NCBI GenBank assembly: GCA_022113835.1
Contig: JAILWY010000010.1
Location: forward strand, 3,001,501 to 3,065,500
DNA length: 64,000 bases
From: Atopsyche davidsoni
Taxonomy: Eukaryota; Arthropoda; Insecta; Trichoptera; Hydrobiosidae
Direction of reading: 5' to 3'
The position numbers and the translations under genes were made by a program. Numbering within the stretch: position 1 is the stretch's first letter; each line of letters starts with the position of its first letter. Below are positions 33,366-43,745 of this stretch, piece after piece. Below the pieces are notes generated by a model. That model saw nothing but the letters and a program-made list of their open reading frames with translations, was not told the DNA's origin and searched no databases.

Positions 33366-34655
33366 TATTAACACACTTTAGGCGTGTAACCGAATTGACT
33401 AAACTGATGTGCGTAGCGGGCAAAATTGTGTGCGAAATCTAGTCTATACACTCTTTGATTTTTGTTCCGTTTTCCGAGTTAATTATAGGATTTTTGTTAA
33501 TAAATTAAATGTTATAGTTACATAATAGCTTATATTATATTTATATTTTAAGCGGGTAACCGAATTGACTATACTGATGTGCGTAGCGGGCAAAATTGTG
33601 TGCGAAATCTAGTCTATACACTCTTTTTTTTTTTTTTTTCCGTTTTCCGAGTTAATTATAGGATTTTTGTTAATAAATTAAATGTTATTGTTACATAATA
33701 GCTTATATTATATTTATATTTTAAGCGGGTAACCGAATTGACTAAACTGATGTGCGTAGCGGGCAAAATTGTGTGCGAAATCTAGTCTATACACTCTTTG
33801 ATTTTTTTTCCGTTTTCCGAGTTAATTATAGGATTTTTGTTAATAAATTAAATGTTATTGTTACATAATAGCTTATATTATATTTAAATTTTAAGCGGGT
33901 AACCGAATTGACTAAGCTGATGTGCGTAGCGGGCAAAATTCGCGTGAAATCGCGCGTGCGAAATCTAGTCTGTACACTCTTTGATTTTTTTCCATTTTCC
34001 GAGTTAATTATGATATTTTTATATCTATTTACGGATTGGTCAATCAGATGAGTATTTATTACCCATTACGGGTTTATTATATTATTACTAATATGATTAG
34101 GCACATTAGTTCATATATAGAAGATGATTTAAAGAAACTCTCAGAAAAATATCATCGTGATCCCACACAAATCACGATGATATTTTTCTGAGAGTTTCTT
34201 TAAATCATCTTCTATATATGAACTAATGTGCCTAATCATATTAGTAGTAATATGATCTTTTTGTTAATAAATTAAATGTTATTGTTACATAATAGCTTAT
34301 ATTATATTTATATTTTAAGCGGGTCAACAAATTGACTAAACTGATGTGCGAAGCGGACGAAATTCGCGTAAAATTGCACGTGTGAAATCTAGTCTATACA
34401 CTCTTTGATTTGCACTTTTTTATTATTTTTTTCTTCCGTTTAGCAACTCTGAGTTAATTATGAGATTTTTGTTAATTAATTAAATGTTATTGTCACATAA
34501 TAGTTTATATTATATTTATATTTTAAGCGGGTGACCAAATTGATTAAGCTGATGTGCGTAGCGGGCAAAATTCGCGTGAAATCGCGCGTGTGAAATCTAG
34601 TCTATACACTCTTTGATTTTTTTTCCGTTTTGCAACTCCGAGTTATTTATGAGAG
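33366..34655 (+). repeat. Satellite-like tandem array 1, about six units of 170-208 bp
   Basis: Units recur at about 33386, 33556, 33729, 33899, 34322 and 34530. Conserved blocks are AAGCGGGTAACCGAATTGAC, CTGATGTGCGTAGCGGGC, ATCTAGTCTATACACTCTTT and GAGTTAATTATAGGATTTTT. The first four units are about 170-173 bp and very similar. Later units gain a GCGTGAAATCGCGCGTG insertion and are longer and more diverged. A foldback element interrupts the array at about 34017-34252. The same unit occurs in reverse orientation at 43169-43634. No ORF is present. Confidence 0.9.
34017..34252. repeat. Foldback element (copy C) nested in satellite array 1
   Basis: Left arm 34081-34160 and right arm 34172-34251 are 80-base reverse complements with one mismatch, around an 11-base spacer (TCCCACACAAA). 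The spacer is all that remains of the T-arm. The left flank (GGTCAATCAGATGAGTATTT) matches the copy at 6.9 kb. The satellite sequence GTTAATTATGA / ATTTTTGTTAATAAA is split by it; ATGAT on both sides may be the target duplication. The insertion therefore postdates the array. Confidence 0.85.
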
Positions 34656-35026
34656 TTTTGATATAAATTTTGTTAGATTTTTGATCATAAAACAAATTAA
34701 TAACATCGTTTTATGATATTGTTATGATTGTTTAGTTGTAAGGTAATAAAAACAGAAGAGATAAGAGTCTATCGATAATTTATTTTGCACACAATTTAAA
34801 GTTTCAAACTTATTTTGGTGTGGCTGCTATATATTTAAATTATGAGTGATCGGCATGTTAACAATATCAAGATGAAATGTATAGTCTCTTATCTTTATTA
34901 TATAAACAAATGTTATAAAAGTAACGTTGCCGAGTCTAAACAAACATTACGAGCTGTAAACCTAATGAGTAAAATGACCTTCTGCCGTTTTTAGAGTAAA
35001 CACATTAAAAAATGTACAGAAACCTG
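34656..35026. other. AT-rich non-coding stretch
   Basis: Nothing recognised beyond the end of the satellite. Confidence 0.4.
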
Positions 35027-35074
35027 CTTCGCGAACTGTTGATAAGACAGTTCGCGAAGAGGGTACTGGTACCC
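35027..35074. repeat. Two adjacent short hairpins
   Basis: CTTCGCGAACTG (35027-35038) is the exact reverse complement of 35048-35059, with a 9-base loop. It is followed at once by GGGTAC-TG-GTACCC (35061-35074). They sit at the edge of a foldback-element fragment, so they may be a terminus of another mobile element. Confidence 0.75.
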
Positions 35075-35092
35075 GCCCCGCCTTTAGTGCGA

Positions 35093-35142
35093 TTATACAA
35101 ATATTGATTGGCCTGAGTACATTGGTTCATATGGTCTTCTAA
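35093..35142 (+). repeat. Fragment of the foldback tRNA-like element (middle region)
   Basis: AATATTGATTGGCCTGAGTA and TTGGTTCATATGG match the middle of the copy at 7050-7090 (AATATTGGTTGGCCTGGGCA, TGGTTCATATG). Arms and tRNA-like core are absent. Confidence 0.6.
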
Positions 35143-35144
35143 AC

Positions 35145-35402
35145 AAATCCTTAAACTACTTAGTCATCGAAACAGATGAGTTCAATGGAGGTTCCTTGAC
35201 TTGGAGATCTTAATATATTACTTCAGTTTAACTTGAATGCCAGTGTAAACTTTATTTAGTTTTATCTTAAGCCCATGCAGGCTTTGCAAGCCTCTAAGAG
35301 CCTCTCGGGCGCTTTTTTCAAAATCCAGGTTTCGATCATCATTTGAGCATTGTAAATTTTTCCTGCCAAGTCCCTTGCGACCGAATATCTGTAAATAACG
35401 TC
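35145..35402 (+). repeat. Diverged dispersed duplication, copy B (partner 31290-31578)
   Basis: Aligned by eye over about 250 bases with 31290-31578, same orientation, about 3.85 kb away. Many conserved runs of more than 15 bases are present, with a deletion of about 40 bases relative to copy A. It begins directly after a foldback-element fragment and stops at GGAGGGGGG. Mobile-element activity may have moved it. Confidence 0.8.
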
Positions 35403-35515
35403 GGAGGGGGGTTCATTTTTGAACATGGCGAAAATATCGTAAATTTTGTTCTTGTCAAATGTTAGCAGTACTTAAAACAATTTCCACGTTAAATTTTCAT
35501 AGTTCGATATTTGTG

Positions 35516-35740
35516 TGGATTGAGCGTCAATCAAATGCGTATTTATTTATTTATACAGGTATATTAATATTAATATGATTAGGTATATTTTTCACACATT
35601 GAAAGTTATTAAAGAAACGCTCAGAAAAATATCATTGAGACTTGTGTGAGATTCGAACTCACATCCCCAAGCTAACATGGAACTTACGGAGAAGTTTCTT
35701 TAATCTTATTCAATGTGTGAAAAAATGTGTCTATTCATAT
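35516..35740. repeat. Foldback tRNA-like element (copy D)
   Basis: Left flank GCGTCAATCAAATGCGTATT and arms TTTTTCACACATTGAAAGTT / CAATGTGTGAAAAAATGTG mark the family. On the minus strand the T-arm GTGAG-TTCGAAT-CTCAC has a perfect stem and canonical loop at about 35649-35665, preceded by a short anticodon-arm-like ATGTTAGCTTGGGG. The D arm is mostly lost. Confidence 0.65.
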
Positions 35741-35860
35741 TAGATATTTAAAACAATGACAGTTAAAAACTTTCAGTTAAACGCAAAACTTCATGGTAAA
35801 ATAGCAAGTGCGGTAGTTACAAAAACTACGAGACGATAAAAAAAACCTAGCATGCAAGTT

Positions 35861-36240
35861 CAGTAATACCCCGCTTTACGCGATCCCGTTATGCGCGGTA
35901 TCACTATAACGCGTATTTCAAATTTCGCGTTAAAATGAAAGATTATTAAAGAATGTGTATGAACATAATGTAGTCATTGACTTCTTTAACAATTAAAAAC
36001 AGCGTTGGTTGTTATGAACGTATTTTATAAGAACGTAAAAGAAACGCTACCCAAAAGACAATAGATGTATTTTTCAGTTAAAATAACATGTAATACTGCA
36101 TAAAGTGTTCTTAGAATTAAAGTGATTGTATTAAGTTTAGACTATGTATGTATGTTTAATCGTAAACCCCGATATACGCGAATTTCACATAACGCGATTT
36201 TTTCCGGAACGTATCCCTCGCGTAAAGCGTGGTATTACTG
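35861..36240 (+). mobile_element. Pogo/Tigger-like MITE, 380 bp
   Basis: It starts CAGTAATACCCCGCTTTACG and ends with its inverted complement. The 23-base termini differ by one base (CCC versus CCA). The TIR type (CAGT..., repeated CCCGCTTTACGCG, internal ATAACGCG and ATACGCG steps) is that of pogo/Tigger elements of the Tc1-mariner superfamily. No transposase ORF is present, so it is non-autonomous. TA follows the right end, but the left flank is TT, so the expected TA duplication is not intact. A second copy lies inverted at 62938-63236. Confidence 0.75.
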
Positions 36241-36258
36241 TATACAATATTTTTTAAT

Positions 36259-36516
36259 GTGGAATTCCATTTTAATATTTAAATAAAATATTATGTTTTG
36301 ATAATGACAACTTGAAAATTTAGCGAAACCGGTCACCAATAAAGATTATTATAACATACGGTAAAATATAATAACATGAACGATACGTGTATATTCATAA
36401 CGAGTTTTATATTGACTTTGACTTGTGAAAATACAATATTTTTTTAGTATTATCATACTGAGATAATTATATAAATATTAAAATGGAATTCCACCAAGTA
36501 CTCTCTATATATATTT
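36259..36516. repeat. Head-to-head Penelope-like fragments (copy 2)
   Basis: 36259-36281 and 36472-36494 are perfect 23-base inverted repeats (GTGGAATTCCATTTTAATAT...). Both halves carry the ATGGAATTCCACC block of the family. The left half is followed by a decayed hammerhead-like motif (TTGATAA at 36298-36304, GCGAAACCGG at 36323-36332) whose stem II no longer pairs. The right half continues into AAGTACTCTCT. It starts 18 bases after the MITE. Confidence 0.6.
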
Positions 36517-37260
36517 TAGAGCATTCATTAGTTTCACTATTGAATTTCACTTAAATCGAGCCGCCCGAGCTGACTACTTGGCAGGTAACAATAACCAAGA
36601 TATAAAAAGAGCTCCCAGCGCGTCAAAAAGGAACACTTCGACGCACAACCAGAACAAATGATACTTCCGTATTATAAACATTAAATCAATAAAAAGTGAA
36701 CGCGTATATATTTTTGAATCCAGTGCACCGCAGTAAACACATCGGCAAAATTGGTGACCCCAAACGAAAGTGAAAACCTGCGCTTTTCAATAAATCCGTT
36801 GCTGTGACTGCAGCACGGCAAAAGCGAGAAACAATACACGTGTCCCCGCGCAAATACATTCCGTTTCGAAATCTTTTTTAATAAAGCCAACTTCCCGCAT
36901 AAGAACGCATCCGTCACGTCCCCGCGCCCCCTCACAGCGGTCGAATTAGCCTTCCGCGGCCCGCGGGTTGGCGAGCCCTGGGGTGGGGGGGGGGGCTAAC
37001 CTAACCAAACCCACCCCCAACCCTCCCCCCCACGCCCCACCCCTGGTTTAATTTTTCTTCATAATCAGAGCATTTAATTAGTAAAAGTCGGCGGCGGGTA
37101 ACAGCGCGCTATCTGATTAAACTTTAAACAAATTCATGGGCGGACAAGTACTTCGGCCGGAAGCCGCTCATAATTAATCGACTTCTTTGGAATGTTTTTT
37201 TAAAGCCGGGAAATGCCCTTTTTTCCAATGGTCCTCGCGTTTTCTCTCTCTCTGCCGCTC
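36517..37260. other. Non-coding DNA with a GC-rich island (about 36880-37260)
   Basis: The island holds an 11-G run (36985-36995) and C-rich DNA at 37010-37046, plus AT cores (CATTTAATTAGT; CATAATTAATCG). CCTTCCGCGGCCCGCGGG is a GC palindrome cluster at 36951. No coding frame is supported. Confidence 0.35.
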
Positions 37261-37790
37261 GGATTGTAAACATGTTTTTTTGTCCATAGAATTATTGCCA
37301 TCTGAAGGCGATAATTTCTAGCTATGAAATTCATTTTTTTTTTTTCGTCGTGCGAAGTGTCGAAAAAACAAAAACGGCTTTATACGTAACGGATATACCA
37401 CACCCTGCTCAAATATAGTAATCGCGTATTACTTTCATCGGGTTCGGCGGGCTTACAAGCAACATACATTAAAAAACTTTTATATTAAAAAAATAATAAT
37501 AATAATATATTGAAAAGTTAATATTTATTTTAAATAAAAACTCTGAAAGCTTTAAAAATATAATCACGTTGAGGTACTTTATTATGGAGGTTGTTTTTAT
37601 GAAAGTTTGAAAAATCGAGTAAAGGGATACTTCTATTTTGCTAAGGTAAAAAATAAACGTATTAGATTATACATGTACGCAAACGTGTATTTTAAATTTT
37701 CAGCGAGAGAATCGTTAAGATAAAATAATAATTCACGGTGTAAAAATATCTCGGCGAAATTCGAAATGAGGTTTTTTTACAAAAAAATAA
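37261..37790. other. AT-rich non-coding stretch with an (AAT)n run
   Basis: An AAT-type microsatellite lies at about 37491-37508 and a T run at 37337-37347. No gene supported. Confidence 0.45.
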
Positions 37791-38780
37791 CAAACTGTGT
37801 TGTTTGCGCGGACGTGTATTTTCCGACGCCGGCGTATCACGTTCGAGCAGCGAATTCCCAAGCAAAGAGTTTTGACAATATTGAATGGGAATTATGATAT
37901 AAAACAATCTTATCTGCAGAGCACACTTCGCAGTTCTGCGCTGCTCCGTCGCCCAGAATGCCGTTTTATTAATACTGATAAACTGGAAACTTGCGTTATT
38001 CTTTTCGGGGATCTTATCTTAATGTCTTATCAAATGACCCCCGATAGCGGAGACGTGAAATATCTCACCCGCGCCAATCCATATTTCTCCCTCCCAAGGG
38101 AATAAAAATACATAATTGAAAATGTTATACGCAGCGTGGAGAAAACGCCAGCGGCGAGGCTCTGTGCGACTATCTTACTTTCGATTAGCCCACCGCTTAA
38201 TTAGACGTAGTAATATATTTAACAAATACCACTAAAATAAAAAATTTAATAATAAAAATAACATGAGTATTTTCTTCGCTGGTTACGCATCGCACGGTTC
38301 TCGCATTACGTGACCACGCTGATTTTTTTTTATATAGTTCGTCTCCACAGCTGAATTGTGTTTTTGTATTTGCATACCTGTATTAAGCAGCCCCATTTTT
38401 GTATTTATATACCGATTCGCCCATTATTCAATTTTGTTTTCCATAAACGTGCCGTTATAACTATTCGAAAGGCAGGGAAAAAAAACATCACGTTTTACAT
38501 GCGTGAACCGTAATCCCTTACAGTACTAGGGGGTGTGTTTTGGTCCCAAAAATAGATTTTTTATTCAATGCGACGTACGGCGCACGTCAAGGATATCCGC
38601 TGTTTTTTGCAATAATTTGTTTAAGCTCCTTCCACACGTGCATCGGGCCCGGCACGCCGCGGGGGGAGGGCGCTATGACGGAAGCAAGCACGATAAATTC
38701 CAGAACAACCTATTTCAGCCGACAGTGAAATATCGTAACGGTAGTAAAAACTTCTTTGTAAAGTGAACACACCGTAAAGT
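37791..38780. other. Two GC-rich islands (37791-38200 and 38270-38770)
   Basis: CpG-containing blocks (TTTTCCGACGCCGGCGTATC; GGGCCCGGCACGCCGCGGG) with overlapping open frames and no recognised product. Putative regulatory DNA. Confidence 0.3.
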
Positions 38781-39194
38781 TGACAAATTCCCGAGAAAAT
38801 GTGTGATGTATGACTGAAAAAATGGACGGAGCACTGACTTCTGGTTCGCTTCCAGCAGTCTTCAGAACCATACTATCTCGTGCAATTCATCGATAAAAAT
38901 AAGATAATAAAACTCACAATTATAAAACAAAGTGAAGGATTAAAAAAAATATTCAGTACAGTTCTATTTTATGAACAGACTAATCAAACATATGATGTCA
39001 CTTGATTTATGGCTTCGTGTCGATAAATTATTGATAGGGTGAAAGAGGTCTAACCGCTGGATTTATATTATAAATATTTATAAACTTTTCACATATTAAG
39101 GGATAAAATTAAAACACAGGGCCACGGTGGTCTCAAATAATATTCCGCTTTTGACGTTATGAAATAAAAAAATAATTTTTTTTCATATTTTTGA
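38781..39194. other. AT-rich non-coding stretch
   Basis: Nothing recognised. Confidence 0.4.
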
Positions 39195-39330
39195 GTTAAA
39201 TAGAGAACTCTGTTTGATAATGCTAACGTGAAAGGTTGGCGAAACCGGAAAATCACTTAAGTATTTTACTCAAAAACATTTAAATGGAATTCCACCAAGT
39301 ACTCTCTGTCAAAAATATTGAATTTCTACT
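39195..39330 (+). repeat. Penelope-like fragment with hammerhead-like motif (copy 3)
   Basis: Core TTGATAA (39214-39220), extra T, stem GCTAAC/GTTGGC (39222-39227 and 39235-39240) and GAAACCGG (39241-39248), then the ATGGAATTCCACCAAGTACT block and TCTGTCAAAAATATTGAATT as in copy 1. Relative to copy 1 the stem has a C-to-T change that keeps a U-G pair. CCGGTAA has become CCGGAAA, losing the cleavage-site U. Confidence 0.55.
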
Positions 39331-39535
39331 AGATTTTTATCAGTTTTATCAGTACGCAGTTGCTGAAACAACAAAAATTCGAATCTATTAAATATCCAAA
39401 AACCACCTGGAATAATGGAATACTGAGGAATTTGTACGTAACGCGTTGATGCTTCGAAAATGTACGTAAATATAAATTTGATTTGAGGTGTTTTTTTTTT
39501 TGCAATTTCAAAGTATGAAGATATACCGACCGTGC

Positions 39536-39945
39536 TTCATCGAAACGTCAGTGAGGCGGCAGTATCAAAAAAATCCAGGTTATTTCTCACGGTGACGTCA
39601 CAGGTTCATAGGGGTCGGTAGTTCGGCGGGGAAGGAGCTTGAATTTGTCAGTCGGCGCAATTTATATCAATCTGAAGGGGAAGTTTTGCAGGAGCAGCCG
39701 GGCGGGTGACCGACGGCAGAGGATGCCGGCGTCGCGGAGAGGCTGTGTTATTTATGGCCCGGGAATCTGCAAGCAAGGAAATGACGACCGGGACGATAAG
39801 GATTAATATTTATTTGAATAGTTGGCGCACCAGCGACCCCGGGCAAAGTTCGGAGCCGCCCCGGCGGAGTGAAATATGTTTTGGCCATTTTTATTTGGAT
39901 TTAAAGTGGCGATTCGATCAGAGCGAGCGATGAAAATTATCCCAA
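39536..39945. other. GC-rich island
   Basis: Includes GGTGACGTCACAGG (a CRE-like TGACGTCA palindrome at about 39593-39600), GGAGCAGCCGGGCGGGTGAC, and TTATTTATGG and GGATTAATATTTATTTG AT cores. A dense mix of GC runs and homeodomain-like cores resembles an enhancer. No gene recognised. Confidence 0.35.
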
Positions 39946-40305
39946 CTGCGTAAAAAAAATATTTTTAATATTATTTCTCGGATGAAGGAGCAGCGCTATT
40001 ATTGCGATGTATGATATTTCATTATAACTTACATAAGCCTCGAGGCACTGGCCTTGTTACTTCCAGGACGTGCACTGGCCACATGAGATTCGACAAAAGT
40101 TTCATCGGTTTTATGAATTCTACATACTAAATTGACGTGAACGTAATGGAGAAAATTTGATCATAACCCCCCAATCTCATTGCTGATACTTCTAATCTCT
40201 AAATGAGTTTATTATAATTTAGTAAATGTATTCATACACACACATATAGTATATATATTTTTTATATGTAGACTGACATATAATTTCCCTAAATAAACTT
40301 TTTCA
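39946..40305. other. AT-rich non-coding stretch
   Basis: Contains a CA/TA microsatellite-like patch (about 40236-40270). Nothing else recognised. Confidence 0.4.
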
Positions 40306-40650
40306 AGTACCTTCAGCGGCAGAAGTTAAACCAAACGCGGGCAAATATATTGTCCTGCTGTGGAATGTCATTGACTTTGCGCCATTTCACCGCAATTTTA
40401 ACGATTGAATTACGGAGGGTTTTATAAGCCCGTTGATGGCCTGCGATGGATGGTGTTTGTGGTGTGGACGCGCATTTTTTTCCACCCCCTTCCGATCGAA
40501 CCGGTAGGATGCGCTTTTTCGCCTCGGGGATGGAAAGCCTCGCTTAGATTTACATGACAATGTACTCGATTTATTTTTGTTTTCGACGCTACCGCTGTTA
40601 GGAATCCGTGATGTTTTTTTTTCTGGCGGAGTACAACAGCATGCACAAAA
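40306..40650. other. GC-richer island
   Basis: Blocks such as CCCCCTTCCGATCGAACCGG and CGCTTTTTCGCCTCGGGG in AT-rich flanks. Non-coding by appearance. Confidence 0.3.
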
Positions 40651-42740
40651 TGCCCTTTTGAATAAAAAAAAAAAAAATCAACCCCTTTGTAATATTGACA
40701 ATCATTATATTTTTGATATTTACAATTCTAACATGTTTTTTTGATAGTAAATAATAAAAAGTGATTGAATATCCCCAACCGTTAAACCTGTTGCATAATA
40801 TGACTGATAAAAATAGAATATTGCAGTGTCTACCTGGTTGTGTTACTCAATTCTGATATAGTTATTTTTATTCAAGTCAAATTATTAATTTAGATTTCGA
40901 TAAATAGATTGAAACAATATAAACAATGACAGTATGTACTTTTTGTTTAATTGTGACTTGCTTGAAATATTTTATGTATGACAGTAAAAACAGTTTTAAA
41001 TTTATTCGTCATATCGTTTTCGACCGCAAAAAACTGTTCTTTAAATAATGTATGTAATATTGCTATTCGTCTTATTAATGACTGCGATAACTTCATATAT
41101 CCTGCTGTTTGGATTTTCGCCATAAAAATGTAAACAAACAAAACATTTCACATCATTCTCCAAATTTAATTTAATATTTTTGTCGCTGCTATAAATTCAA
41201 ATTCAGGTAGACGTCGGAATACCTGTAACTTTTCAGAAATATTTTTACACGAGGTGAACTTTAGGGGCAGAAAGTTTCAAAAGGCAAACATTGAACTTCC
41301 GCTCCCATCCGGCCCAGAGCTCAAGGCCTCCGATATTGTTCTGCCTTCGTCAAATAATCCCCGGCAGTAGAAACATCAAAACTCATTATACGGGTCGGTC
41401 TGTAATAAAATAATTCCCAAAGACAGACAAATGTACTTCGCGAAATAATTCTATTGTATTATTTAAAACTCTTGTTTGATATCTATTATTAGCTAAATTC
41501 TATTTCTTATAATTGAGTCAATAATTAAACTTCTATTGTGTGTGATAAGAACCGTTAATATTATGATATTTTATTATACCTGCAAATTAAGAAGAAATGT
41601 GACAGAAGAATATTTATCTTTGACCCTAAAGAAACGCGGAGAAGTATGAAACCTCCGCGTACTTTTACAAATCACTTCCAAAATATATCACCACTAGTTA
41701 AATGTTTTGTGAAATATATTAAAGAATCTGTACAAATTACTCGCGTGCTCTGGCAGTAATCAATAGTTCTTAAAAGAATCATTATTTATAATATTTTTTT
41801 AATAATTAATATAAATGAGTGTAGTTTTTCATCGTTTCACCACGTGCTTTGCGTGCCGGAGCTATAAATTTAACATTATGAACTGCGCTATCTCTGGCTT
41901 TATATTCTTTGCCCAGATTTTTCAATATTCGCTATTTCTCGAGTACTTACTCAAAAAAAGTCATATCGCTTTAAAAAAAAAATGCCCTGTCTTTCGTCCC
42001 GTAAAAAGTGTCAAAAATATTTTTTTATATAATAAATTTAAAGATACGCCGGTCGTAGATATTGTTTTATATTCTCATTGTGTTGGTTAACACGGAGTTA
42101 CAACTTTTAAAATCTTTGCATCTTTTATCCTGAAAGAATGCTGCCACCTTATACGAGAGACCCGTCGAAATATTTTTACATGCTACACTCATCGTCGGAC
42201 CCATTGTGTGGGGCAAAGAACTTTTAATTTCTGTTAGAATTCTATTGTTACTTTTGCCAAGTTTTTTTATTGCGGTTTTATTTTTTTACACTGTGAAGAC
42301 TTTTTAATAGTTCATACTCTTGCTTCAGATATTAAATAATTTTATTTCATTCAGTAACAACGCAAAACTGTAAATGAAAGTTGAAGAACGTGTTTGTGCC
42401 TATTTCTGTGAAAAGTGTTCCTATTTCCAGTACACTTCTATAAAATCAATATAATTTTTAGTTTAGAATATAATCTAAGTACTTATTAAAAAAATACTGA
42501 TCATAAAGTAGGTTTATAAAACAACACAGAGCATGCATCCGAGTTTAAAGGCGCAATTGAAACTATTTTTAACAATAAAAATAAAGAGAAAGCATATTGT
42601 TTTTGATAATAAATATATATTGGGAGCGAATAAAATATTATTTAACTATCACTTGATGAATTGTTAATCAAAAATTATTTGTACAATATCAAGATTTGCT
42701 ATACTAAAATGTGAGCAATCGTTTTGATGATCTATACCTG
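40651..42740. other. AT-rich non-coding stretch
   Basis: A small GC-richer patch lies at 41265-41400 (CTTCCGCTCCCATCCGGCCC). No gene or shared repeat. Confidence 0.45.
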
Positions 42741-43745
42741 CTTTCAAAGACGCAATACGACCCACTTATAAAACTTTCAACAAGTTAAACACATTTATTT
42801 TATAATCACTTTATAGTAAAGTTTAACAATAACACAATGATCAATTTAGATATTGCTCAGAATATTTTATGATTAATAATGAAAACAGTGTTAATATCGT
42901 AAACAAAGTATATGGATCGTTTTTATCGCACTTGCTTTTATGATATGCTTTTTCAAGGCACAATGATGTATAAATACTTTTTCAAAGGCGCAATACGACC
43001 CACTTAAAATACTTTCAACAATTTAAACACATTTCTTTCATAATCACTTTATACTAAAGTTTAACAATAACACAATGATCAATTTGATTATTGCTCAGAA
43101 TATTTTATGATCAATGATGAAAACAGAGTTTATTAACTTTTTATAGGAAACGATTTATTTGACTACATGCAAATCAAAGAGTGTATAGACTAGATTTCAC
43201 ACGCGCAATTTTACTCGAATTTCGTCCGCTTCGCACATCAGTTTAGTTAATTTGGTTACCCGCTTAAAATATAAATATGATATAAGCTATTATGTAACAA
43301 TAACATTTAATTTATTAACAAAAATCTCATAATTAACTCGGAGTTGCTAAGCGGAAATCAAGAAGTGCAAATCAAAGAGTGTATAGACTAGATTTCACAC
43401 GCGCAATTTTACGCGAATTTCGTCCGCTTCGCACATCAGTTTAGTAATTTGTTTACCCGCTTAAAATATAAATATGATATAAGCTATTATGTAACAATAA
43501 CATTTAATTTATTAACAAAAATTTCATAATTAACTCGAAGTTGCTAAACGGACAAAGAGTGTATAGACTAGATTTCACACGCGCAATTTTTGCCGCTACG
43601 CACATCAGCTTAGTCAATTTGGTACCCGCTTAAAGTGTGTTAATATCGTAAACAAAGTTTATCGATCGTTTTTATCGCACTTGCTTTGATGGCATGCTTT
43701 TTCAAGGCACAATGATGTATATATCCTTTTTCAAAGGCGCAATAC
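42741..43745 (+). repeat. Tandem repeat of about 238 bp, 2-3 units, interrupted by satellite array 2
   Basis: Unit starts (TTTCAAAG(A/G)CGCAATACGA) fall at about 42742, 42980 and 43729. Shared blocks include AACACATTT, AAGTTTAACAATAACACAAT, TTGCTCAGAATATTTTATGA, GTTAATATCGTAAACAAAGT and GCTTTTTCAAGGCACAATGA. Between units two and three about 510 extra bases occur, splitting GAAAACAG from TGTTAATATCG. That insertion is the inverted satellite at 43169-43634 with a short AT-rich leader. Confidence 0.8.
43169..43634 (-). repeat. Satellite-like tandem array 2, three units, inverted relative to array 1
   Basis: GTGTATAGACTAGATTTCAC recurs at 43181, 43379 and 43559 (spacings 198 and 180). Each unit carries the reverse complements of the array-1 blocks, including the GCGCAATTTTACGCGAA insertion seen in the later array-1 units. 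The end near 43634 reads, on the minus strand, ATATTAACACACTTTAAGCG, matching the start of array 1 (ATATTAACACACTTTAGGCG at 33365-33384). This suggests a shared element terminus or target. Confidence 0.85.

Noticed and set aside
33366..34655. CRISPR array
   Set aside because: Spacers and repeats are not distinct; whole units of 170 bp or more repeat, and the DNA is eukaryotic.
36995..37005. Insect telomere repeat (CCTAA)n
   Set aside because: Only about two units (CTAACCTAACC) in a C-rich setting; too short to mean anything.
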